In this document: piece after piece, positions 1 to 5,384 of the stretch
Position numbering within the stretch: position 1 is the first letter of the stretch
Layout: each line of letters starts with the position of its first letter
Notes under the pieces: generated by a model
The model's input: the letters and a program-made list of their open reading frames with translations, nothing else
Told to the model about the DNA's origin: nothing
Database searches by the model: none
Translations under genes and position numbers: made by a program
Source of the DNA: Singulisphaera sp. GP187
GTDB lineage: Bacteria; Pseudomonadota; Gammaproteobacteria; Burkholderiales; Burkholderiaceae_C
Length of the DNA stretch: 6,073 nucleotides
NCBI GenBank assembly: GCA_943327965.2
Contig: CALPYQ020000112.1
Location: forward strand, 1 to 6,073
Reading direction: 5' to 3'

Positions 1-477
1 CAAATTCAACCCGTCCTGCATGCCATGGCCGAACACCATTTGGTATTCGATGCGTTGATAAAACCTGTCCACATGGCGAACATCTTGAAAGTCACGCGGG
101 CGCATCCCAATTTGAAAGTGGTCATTGACCATGGCGCTAAGCCCATCATCAACCCAGCTGAAATGTCGAGTTGGAAAAACTTGATGAGGCAGCTTGCACA
201 AGAGACCGCGCCTCAGCAGGTGATGTGCAAACTTTCGGGATTGTGGACCGAAGCACCGAAAGGCAGTTCAGTTGACACCGTGGCGCCTTGGAGCCAAGCA
301 TTGCTTGAAATTTGGACGCCCCAAAGAATCATCTGGGGCAGCGACTGGCCAGTGTTAGAACTGGCCGGGTCTTACGCAAGCTGGCGAGAGTTCAGTCTCA
401 AACTGATAGCGCATTGCAGCAGCGAAGACCAAGCTTTGATTCTGGGTGGCAACGCCATCAACATCTATCAGCTCTGA
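1..477 (+). CDS. Amidohydrolase (COG3618, lactonase-type), C-terminal part
   Basis: The frame is open from base 1, so the gene starts left of the window; about 158 residues are visible against a usual length near 280-300. Family hallmarks seen: VIDHGAKP (His at visible residue 44), CKLSGL (about residues 76-81), WGSDWPV (Asp at visible residue 115) and a GGNA..IY ending one step before the stop. These match the TIM-barrel amidohydrolase group that includes L-fuconolactonase and 2-pyrone-4,6-dicarboxylate lactonase, in which the His and Asp line the active site. The family hydrolyses sugar or aromatic-derived lactones in the cytoplasm. The exact substrate cannot be told: the N-terminal HxH motif and the upstream neighbours, which usually reveal the pathway, lie outside the window. 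It converges on sppA with a 35-bp gap and no clear terminator. Confidence 0.85.
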   Translation, partial: QIQPVLHAMAEHHLVFDALIKPVHMANILKVTRAHPNLKVVIDHGAKPIINPAEMSSWKNLMRQLAQETAPQQVMCKLSGLWTEAPKGSSVDTVAPWSQALLEIWTPQRIIWGSDWPVLELAGSYASWREFSLKLIAHCSSEDQALILGGNAINIYQL

Positions 478-512
478 CTTGGCCTTTGCGGTCCAACAAA
501 TTGGGGCACAGC

Positions 513-2429
513 TTAAGGTGAAATTTCACACAAACAATGTGCCGCAGCACCAAATGGCTGTTGCTTTGCAATGACCGTTTGCAACCAAGACAAATCTTGT
601 CCCAGCGTTTGAAGCAACACAGCATCGCTGCCCACCAGTCCGGTCAGTTGAACCCACTGCGCAAGGCCTGGATTTTCCGCTGCGGTCCAACCAATTTGAC
701 CCATGAACTTTTGAGCGATCTTCTCGAATGCAGATTTTTTAGGCCCCGCATACTTGATCGGCATGTCTTTGGCGCTGGCAGCCGATTGGCCTTCTAATTT
801 GGCAACGCGTTGGCGAGCCTCTTCAATGGCGTCAGAGAAACTGCCCAATCGGTCAACCAACTGATGTTGCTTTGCTTGTGCACCCGTCCAAATACGACCT
901 TGTGCCAACTCATCCACCTTGGCCAGATCGAGTTTGCGTGTTTTTGAAACTTTGCCAATAAAGTCTGTGTAAATGTTTTCAATACTGGACTGCACCAATG
1001 TTTGAATGCGTGGATCCAAAGATTTTCGGGGATCGTAGGCACCCGCCAACCAAGTGGTCTTGTAGCCTCCCGTATTGACACCAATTTTGCTCATTAAACC
1101 CTCGCCAGTTGGCAGCATGGCAAATACGCCAATAGAACCGGTAATGGTGGCGGGGTCTGCAATGACCAGGTCGGATGCCATAGAAATCCAATAGCCACCG
1201 GAAGCAGCCAGGTCACCCATGGAGATGACAACAGGCTTGCCTTTGTCACGCGCAATTTGGAGTTGATCACGAATGAGTTCGGATCCATAAACACTTCCGC
1301 CAGGGGAATTAACGCGCAAAACAATGGCCTTGACTTCTTTGTCCTCAGTGGCTTTGCGAATCATTTCAGAGGTGGACAAACCACCGACTTTGCCTGCGGG
1401 TGCGCGGCCATCGCCAATTTCACCTTGTGCCACCACAACTGCAATGTGATCGCCTTTGACCTTTTTGATTTCAGATCGCAAATAGTCTTTCCAATTGACT
1501 TGACGGAAAGACTGAATGTCTTCGTTCTTGCCCACGTCTTTCATGAGCGTTTCACGCAAAGCTTCAAAGGTTTGCAACTGATCGACCCATTTCCAGTCCA
1601 TGGCCAGCTGCGAAGTATTGCCTTTGACGTCAACCAAGGCATTGGGCAGCTTGGCTATGTTTTGAGAAATGCTGCCCTGCGGTAAATTGCGAGCTTTTTC
1701 AACTCCCTCTGTGTACAAAGACCACATGGCATCGTACACATGCGCTTCTGCTTTTAAGGCCGCTTCAGAAGGTGCGTTCAAAACATAAGGCTCGCCAGCC
1801 GACTTAAATTGACCCACACGAATGAGGTTGGCTTTGACACCCAACTTGTCTAGCGCGTCTTTGTAGTAATTGCGTGAACGACCAAAACCTTCAATGAGGA
1901 CACCCCCCAAAGGATGAACCAAAATTTGATTGGCTTGCGCAGCCAAATAATATTGACGCTGGTCGTACATGCTTGACCAAGCAATGACAGGTTTGCCTGA
2001 GGCCTTGAATTTTTCAAGTGCGCTGGCCGCTTCTCTGAGTGAAACCAAACCGCCACCTTGGAAGTCATCGAGCTTTAACAAAACACGGTCAATGTGTTTG
2101 TCCTTGGCAGCCAATTCAAGGGTCATGGCAAGGTCTCGCAACCGAATCGTTTCGGTGGCATTGCCTTGAAGTTCTCCCAACACTTGATCTTTCAAACCGC
2201 CAGGGGATTCCTCGACCAAAACACCTTTGAGATCAAGCACCAAAACAGTAGGGTCCTCTAAGTTGACTTTGTCTGAGTACAAAACAACCCAGCCAATGCC
2301 CACGGCGTACAACAGAACACCCAAGACCAAGGCAATCCGAAGACCTTTTGTCATCCAATCTGACACCTTCAGAAGACCTCTATTGATCAACTGAAAGAAA
2401 CTTTTGATTTTTGAAAATAAATTTTTCAT
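513..2429 (-). CDS. sppA: Signal peptide peptidase SppA, 67K type (protease IV)
   Basis: Inner-membrane serine protease of family S49 that degrades signal peptides left after protein export. Counting from ATG at 2429 (638 aa; E. coli SppA is 618 aa): cytoplasmic basic N-terminus; one membrane anchor at about 32-51 (IALVLGVLLYAVGIGWVVLY); N-terminal S49 domain about 60-300 carrying the general-base Lys209 in QFKSAGEP; C-terminal S49 domain about 325-560 with RVNSPGGS (about 372-379), the nucleophile Ser410 in AASGGYW, and TGSIGVF. Lys and Ser positions nearly equal those of E. coli (Lys209, Ser409), so the enzyme looks intact. The tail ends with an HCLC motif whose role is unknown. A GTG at 2441 would add four residues, but it lies inside AAGGTGG, which makes a good ribosome site 8 nt before the ATG, so the ATG is preferred. 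The upstream gene's stop overlaps that site. Last gene of the XRE/membrane-protein unit. Confidence 0.96.
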   Translation of the reverse strand: MKNLFSKIKSFFQLINRGLLKVSDWMTKGLRIALVLGVLLYAVGIGWVVLYSDKVNLEDPTVLVLDLKGVLVEESPGGLKDQVLGELQGNATETIRLRDLAMTLELAAKDKHIDRVLLKLDDFQGGGLVSLREAASALEKFKASGKPVIAWSSMYDQRQYYLAAQANQILVHPLGGVLIEGFGRSRNYYKDALDKLGVKANLIRVGQFKSAGEPYVLNAPSEAALKAEAHVYDAMWSLYTEGVEKARNLPQGSISQNIAKLPNALVDVKGNTSQLAMDWKWVDQLQTFEALRETLMKDVGKNEDIQSFRQVNWKDYLRSEIKKVKGDHIAVVVAQGEIGDGRAPAGKVGGLSTSEMIRKATEDKEVKAIVLRVNSPGGSVYGSELIRDQLQIARDKGKPVVISMGDLAASGGYWISMASDLVIADPATITGSIGVFAMLPTGEGLMSKIGVNTGGYKTTWLAGAYDPRKSLDPRIQTLVQSSIENIYTDFIGKVSKTRKLDLAKVDELAQGRIWTGAQAKQHQLVDRLGSFSDAIEEARQRVAKLEGQSAASAKDMPIKYAGPKKSAFEKIAQKFMGQIGWTAAENPGLAQWVQLTGLVGSDAVLLQTLGQDLSWLQTVIAKQQPFGAAAHCLCEISP

Positions 2430-2437
2430 TTTTTGAG

Positions 2438-2444
2438 CCACCTT
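2438..2444 (-). promoter_or_regulatory. Ribosome binding site of sppA, overlapping upstream stop codon
   Basis: On the minus strand AAGGTGG differs by one base from the ideal AAGGAGG and sits 8 nt before the ATG at 2429. The TAA stop of the upstream membrane protein (2443-2445) shares two bases with it. This decides the sppA start against the GTG at 2441 and suggests that ribosomes finishing the upstream gene help to start sppA. Confidence 0.7.
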
Positions 2445-2973
2445 AATTCTGATTTTCTGAAGGCATCAACCAAGCCAAAACCATGGAGGGCAAACAGGCA
2501 CCCCACATGCAGTAAGAAAAAAACACTTGCGTCAAACTAGAACTTTCCAAACCAAGCGTCAATTTCAAAAATTCGGTTTCGTTTAGAAAATAATAGAAAA
2601 AGAAATAGACGAGCCCGATTGTTGCCAAATACCGGTAGGCATGCACGTAACCCGTATTACGCACAGAAATTTGTCTTTCGTCCAACAACTCATCGGGTGC
2701 ATCTGCCACATTGCGAACCGATTTGCGCAATTTAAAATATGCCACCAGCACAATGGCCATTAACAGAATGTCCAAATAGGAGCGAATTTTAGGTTGCGGT
2801 ATGTAAGTCGTGAAAGCCATGACGGTCAAGGCGATGGCTGTCAAAGACACAAGCCATCTTCGATTCGCTTGAGTACGCAAGACAGAATGACGGCTGTCAT
2901 TCAAACTTTGGATGACCTCGTCACGCGTGACGCCTGTCGACCAGTAGAACTTTTTTTCTTTCTTTTGGCGCAT
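2443..2973 (-). CDS. Four-helix inner-membrane protein of unknown function, partner of XRE regulator
   Basis: A 176-residue protein that I cannot assign to a named family with certainty. A charged N-terminus (MRQKKEKK, then a polar stretch to about residue 39) precedes predicted membrane helices at about 40-58, 66-82, 114-130 and 147-169. Between helices 2 and 3 lies a charged loop, DAPDELLDERQISVRN (91-106), whose DELLDER motif recalls the DUF2178-like small membrane proteins often encoded beside XRE regulators; that likeness is from memory and uncertain. No catalytic motif is visible. The start ATG at 2973 lies 1 bp after the regulator's TGA, with an AAAAGG ribosome site 8 nt before it inside the regulator gene. 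Its stop overlaps the sppA ribosome site. The context suggests a membrane sensor or partner controlled by the XRE protein; a role with SppA is inference only. Confidence 0.85.
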   Translation of the reverse strand: MRQKKEKKFYWSTGVTRDEVIQSLNDSRHSVLRTQANRRWLVSLTAIALTVMAFTTYIPQPKIRSYLDILLMAIVLVAYFKLRKSVRNVADAPDELLDERQISVRNTGYVHAYRYLATIGLVYFFFYYFLNETEFLKLTLGLESSSLTQVFFSYCMWGACLPSMVLAWLMPSENQN

Positions 2974-2974
2974 G

Positions 2975-3208
2975 TCATTTGCCTTTTGGAAATGGTTTGA
3001 TTGAAAACAAACTTTGAACGTCCTGACCCAAAACCTCAGAAATTTTGAGTGCCAATACCAAACTGGGGCTGTACTCGCCTCTCTCTAGGTAACCAATGGT
3101 TTGATAATGAACACCCACCAGCTCGGCCAATTGCTGGCGCGACATGCCCAGCAAGTCGCGCTGTTGGGCAATGCGGTTGTAAACTGGTACTTCTTCGTTA
3201 CGGCTCAT
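2975..3208 (-). CDS. Small XRE-family helix-turn-helix repressor
   Basis: A 77-residue protein that is almost entirely a Cro/C1-type helix-turn-helix: RIAQQRDLLGMSRQQLAELV (12-31) gives helices 1-2, HYQTIGYLERGEYSPS (34-49) holds the recognition helix and the following turn, and LALKISEVLGQDVQSLFS (52-69) closes the fold. The pattern T-I-x-x-L-E-x-G-x-Y-x-P-S-L is typical of the YozG-like regulators that precede small membrane proteins. The ATG at 3208 is chosen over the ATG at 3235, because the latter lies inside the palindromic operator and upstream of the predicted transcription start. No ribosome site precedes 3208, which fits a leaderless message. First gene of the unit with the membrane protein and sppA. 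It probably represses its own promoter; any signal it senses is unknown. Confidence 0.9.
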   Translation of the reverse strand: MSRNEEVPVYNRIAQQRDLLGMSRQQLAELVGVHYQTIGYLERGEYSPSLVLALKISEVLGQDVQSLFSIKPFPKGK

Positions 3209-3209
3209 G

Positions 3210-3247
3210 AATGTAGTATAAATGCTATATAGCATTCATGCAACATT
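3210..3247. promoter_or_regulatory. Palindromic operator, probable XRE repressor site
   Basis: A perfect 16-bp palindrome, aatgctatatagcatt (3221-3236), fills 16 of the 17 spacer bases between the -35 and -10. The dyad, centred between 3228 and 3229, continues outward with three of six pairs matching and then five of five (AATGT at 3210-3214 against ACATT at 3243-3247), giving 16 of 19 pairs. All three mismatched pairs touch the -10 hexamer or its mirror. AATG recurs at 3210 and 3221, 11 bp apart, so the inner and outer half-sites would lie on one face of the helix. A repressor bound here would block RNA polymerase. XRE as the binder is inferred from its adjacency. Confidence 0.6.
3215..3243 (-). 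promoter_or_regulatory. Promoter of the XRE-membrane protein-sppA unit
   Basis: Read on the minus strand, TTGCAT (3243-3238) is a modest -35 (three of six consensus bases) and TATACT (3220-3215) a good -10 (five of six), with an ideal 17-bp spacer. The expected start, seven bases past the -10, is the A of the ATG at 3208, so the transcript would have no 5' leader. It is predicted from sequence only. Confidence 0.6.
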
Positions 3248-3287
3248 TTTTGCTTTTTATTTTCAGCCACCTTATCCGTCACCGACT

Positions 3288-4226
3288 ATGCGTCATCGCT
3301 TCTTCAACCTGCTTGTGTGTCAGTTGTTTCTAGCTTTACAGGTCTTTGCCCAAAGTGCACCGCCCTTACCTGTACCGCAGTCTGGGACAATTGAACGGCT
3401 TGAAAATTTTCCTTCTCAATATGTCCAGGCGCGCCATGTCGACGTTTGGTTGCCTGACGAATTTGAAAAAGTTAAATCTTCTGGGCAGCGGTTCAATGTG
3501 CTTTACATGCATGATGGCCAAATGCTGTTCGATGCCAAAACCACCTGGAACAAGCAAGCTTGGAACGCCGATCAAACGGTATCCCGTTTGATGAAGGCCG
3601 ATCAATTGGCACCCACCATCATCGTGGGCGTATGGAACAACGGCCCGTTTAGGCACAGCGAATATTTCCCTGAAAAGTTTTTGCCTCACATGCCCGAGGA
3701 ACCTCGAAAGTTGTTCATTCAAAAGGCTTTAAGAGACAAACCCCAATCGGATGCCTACTTGCGGTTTTTGGTTGAAGAACTCAAGCCCTTCATTGACGCC
3801 AAGTATCCGACGCACAAAGGCCCTGCTCAAACCGCCATCATGGGCTCGAGCATGGGGGGGCTGATTTCGATCTATGCCTTGAATGAGTATCCTGAGGTTT
3901 TTGGCGGTGCGGCGGGTCTTTCAACGCATTGGATCGGCATTCATCAACCCAACTCACACATCCCACTGTCTGCCTACATCTATCTCAGAGACAAGTTGGC
4001 AAGTCCACAATCGCACAAAATCTACCAAGACCATGGCACCATCGAACTGGATGCCTTGTATGCGCCCTATCAAAATTTCATCAACCAAATTATTCGCGAC
4101 AAAGGCTATGTCGAAAGCGGCGCCAAACCCAATTTCTTGACGCGTGTCTTCGATGGAACGGGACACAACGAAAAGGCGTGGACTGAACGATTGGCAATAC
4201 CGATTTTGTTCTTGCTCGGAAAATAA
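3288..4226 (+). CDS. Secreted alpha/beta-hydrolase, esterase D / Fes-like (PF00756 type)
   Basis: A 312-residue predicted exported hydrolase. Residues 1-21 form a signal peptide (MRHR, a hydrophobic core, then VFA before Gln22), so it should act in the periplasm or outside the cell. It has the esterase-D layout: VDVWLP (51-56) and VLYMHDGQMLFD (71-82) early in the fold, the nucleophile elbow GSSMGG (Ser188), a likely acid in the GTIELD stretch (250-255), and His293 in DGTGHNEKAW. The family includes ferric-siderophore esterases (Fes, IroE), feruloyl and S-formylglutathione esterases; the substrate here cannot be named. The ATG at 3288 is preferred to the one at 3222, which lies in the operator and would put 22 non-signal residues ahead of the signal peptide. 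No strong ribosome site precedes 3288. It diverges from the XRE unit and may share its control region. Confidence 0.88.
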   Translation: MRHRFFNLLVCQLFLALQVFAQSAPPLPVPQSGTIERLENFPSQYVQARHVDVWLPDEFEKVKSSGQRFNVLYMHDGQMLFDAKTTWNKQAWNADQTVSRLMKADQLAPTIIVGVWNNGPFRHSEYFPEKFLPHMPEEPRKLFIQKALRDKPQSDAYLRFLVEELKPFIDAKYPTHKGPAQTAIMGSSMGGLISIYALNEYPEVFGGAAGLSTHWIGIHQPNSHIPLSAYIYLRDKLASPQSHKIYQDHGTIELDALYAPYQNFINQIIRDKGYVESGAKPNFLTRVFDGTGHNEKAWTERLAIPILFLLGK

Positions 4227-4227
4227 A

Positions 4228-4246
4228 CCATTGCACGTCTCAATGG
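4228..4246 (+). other. Small hairpin just after the esterase gene
   Basis: CCATTG (4228-4233) and CAATGG (4241-4246) form a perfect 6-bp stem with a 7-nt loop, starting one base after the esterase stop. No T-run follows directly (the next T-run, ctttttaaa, begins about 25 bases later), so it may protect the 3' end or act as a weak terminator. It could also be chance. Confidence 0.3.
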
Positions 4247-4298
4247 GCGGCATAGCATCCCCAATTCAGACCTTTTTAAATTCCTATTTTTACGAAGT

Positions 4299-4333
4299 AA
4301 TAGTCAATTTAATTCAAATTTAAACTGACTATT
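4299..4333. repeat. 35-bp AT-rich inverted repeat upstream of terC
   Basis: AATAGTCA (4299-4306) is mirrored exactly by TGACTATT (4326-4333). After one mismatch the symmetry continues with TTTAA (4308-4312) against TTAAA (4320-4324), leaving a 7-bp centre. That gives 14-bp arms with 13 matching pairs. It lies 60-95 bp before the terC start, close to a possible -10 (TAGAAT, 4334-4339), which fits an operator for a terC regulator. The binder is unknown. The low GC content makes an RNA terminator unlikely. Confidence 0.5.
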
Positions 4334-4339
4334 TAGAAT
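4334..4339 (+). promoter_or_regulatory. Possible -10 element of terC
   Basis: TAGAAT matches five of six bases of the -10 consensus, directly after the inverted repeat. The best -35 candidate, TTCAAA (4313-4318, four of six), is only 15 bp away, so this promoter call is weak. If correct, the transcript would start near 4346 and carry a leader of about 48 nt. Confidence 0.3.
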
Positions 4340-4348
4340 TAAACTTCC

Positions 4349-4393
4349 GCTTACAACTTCACCCCACTGGGGAATTTTCAATTCAAGGTAAGT
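4349..4393 (+). promoter_or_regulatory. Possible ribosome-site-sequestering leader structure of terC
   Basis: In RNA, CTTAC (4350-4354) pairs with GTAAG (4388-4392), and after a 2-nt bulge CTT (4357-4359) pairs with AAG (4385-4387). This buries the ribosome site AAGG (4385-4388), which lies 5 nt before the ATG at 4394. Inside the outer stem are two small hairpins: CCCC (4362-4365) with GGGG (4369-4372), and AATT (4373-4376) with AATT (4380-4383). Such a fold could limit translation until something opens it. The GGGGAGTA-type core of the yybP-ykoY manganese riboswitch, often found before alx/terC genes, is absent. The structure was worked out by eye, without an energy calculation. Confidence 0.35.
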
Positions 4394-5350
4394 ATGGAAA
4401 CAATTGCTCCTTTATGGCTCTGGGCCACGTTTGTCGCCATCGTTTTGGCCTCTTTGTTCATTGACTTTGTCGTCCTTCGAAAACAAGGCGCTCAGGAAAT
4501 TGGCGTCAAAGAGGCATTGAACTGGTCTCTGGTATGGATTGCCCTCAGCTTTTTGTTCAATGGACTTTTTTGGTGGGCCGTTAAAGACACCACGGGGTCC
4601 ACTGAGCTGGCCAACACCAAGTCGCTTGAGTTTTTAACGGGCTACCTGATTGAAAAGTCTTTGGCTGTCGACAATATCTTTGTCTTCTTGATGATCTTCA
4701 CCTATTTTGCAGTGCCCTCCCATTTTCAAAAGAGGGTGCTCATGATTGGCATCATTGGCGCCATTGTTCTGCGCACCATCATGATTTTGGTGGGCGGTTG
4801 GCTACTGGCTGAATTCCATTGGATTCTTTATGTGTTCGGCGCATTTTTAATTCTCACTGGCATCAAAATGTGGTGGGCAGCCGGCAAAGAACCCGACTTG
4901 GATGACAACCCTGCGCTCAAGCTCTTGCGCAAAATGATTCCAGTGAGCAAAGACTACGATGGCGAAAATTTCTGGACGCTTGAAAACGGCAAAAAAGTCG
5001 CAACCCCTTTGTTCATGGTCATTTGCTTGATTGCCTTGACCGATGTGATATTTGCTGTGGACTCTATCCCTGCCATCTTTGCAATTACCAGCGATCCCTT
5101 CATTGTTTTAACCAGCAACGTCTTTGCCATCTTGGGTTTGCGTGCCATGTACTTTTTGCTGGCATCTGTGGCCAACAAGTTCCACTTGTTGAACTACGGA
5201 CTGGCCGTCATCTTGGTATTCATCGGCACCAAAATGTGCTTGATCGATTTCTACAAAATACCGGTCCTGGCCTCATTGGGCGTGGTCGTGGGTATTTTGG
5301 CAATCACCATGCTTTTGAGTGTTCGCACAGCGAAGCCACAGTCTGATTAA
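4394..5350 (+). CDS. TerC/Alx family integral membrane protein, probable Mn exporter
   Basis: A 318-residue polytopic inner-membrane protein, about the length of E. coli Alx (321 aa). About nine membrane segments are apparent, near 8-28, 42-62, 77-105, 114-138, 142-162, 205-222, 228-257, 266-285 and 291-309, with a hydrophilic cytoplasm-like stretch at about 163-204. Two conserved acidic clusters mark the family: YLIEKSLAVDNIFVF (84-98, Glu87 and Asp93) and ALTDVIFAVDSIPA (214-227, Asp217 and Asp223), the likely metal-binding residues within the membrane. TerC proteins are linked to tellurite resistance by name, while Alx and relatives export manganese or help load exported metalloenzymes; metal export is inferred from the family. 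The AAGG ribosome site 5 nt before the ATG supports the start. It has its own AT-rich control region and converges with the LysR gene, 34 bp away. Confidence 0.95.
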   Translation: METIAPLWLWATFVAIVLASLFIDFVVLRKQGAQEIGVKEALNWSLVWIALSFLFNGLFWWAVKDTTGSTELANTKSLEFLTGYLIEKSLAVDNIFVFLMIFTYFAVPSHFQKRVLMIGIIGAIVLRTIMILVGGWLLAEFHWILYVFGAFLILTGIKMWWAAGKEPDLDDNPALKLLRKMIPVSKDYDGENFWTLENGKKVATPLFMVICLIALTDVIFAVDSIPAIFAITSDPFIVLTSNVFAILGLRAMYFLLASVANKFHLLNYGLAVILVFIGTKMCLIDFYKIPVLASLGVVVGILAITMLLSVRTAKPQSD

Positions 5351-5384
5351 CTCAAAGTTTCCTCAATCAAACCAAGCCTCTGGG

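Noticed and set aside
479..496. TTGG...CCAA hairpin between the amidohydrolase and sppA as a two-way terminator.
   Set aside because: The stem has an internal mismatch and a wobble pair, and no T-run follows on either strand.
487..697. Repeated TGCGGTCCAAC at 487-497 and 681-691.
   Set aside because: Only 11 identical bases, one copy intergenic and one inside sppA coding sequence, with no further similarity around them; probably chance.
794..2230. Open frames of 60-140 codons within sppA on both strands.
   Set aside because: They are out-of-frame shadows of a complete, motif-rich SppA, without recognisable protein features of their own.
2443..3208. The XRE plus membrane protein pair as a toxin-antitoxin module.
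   Set aside because: The second protein is a 176-residue, four-helix membrane protein with no toxin motif, and the operon continues into sppA. A regulator/membrane-partner pair explains it better.
3222..3287. Longer starts for the esterase (ATG 3222) and the XRE gene (ATG 3235), giving look-alike N-termini MLYSI on both strands.
   Set aside because: Both ATGs lie inside the palindrome, so the likeness is a by-product of its symmetry. Neither has a ribosome site. The signal peptide and the leaderless start point to 3288 and 3208.
4227..4393. yybP-ykoY (manganese) riboswitch before terC.
   Set aside because: The conserved GGGGAGTA-type core and its partner loop are not present, and the leader after the likely promoter seems too short for it.
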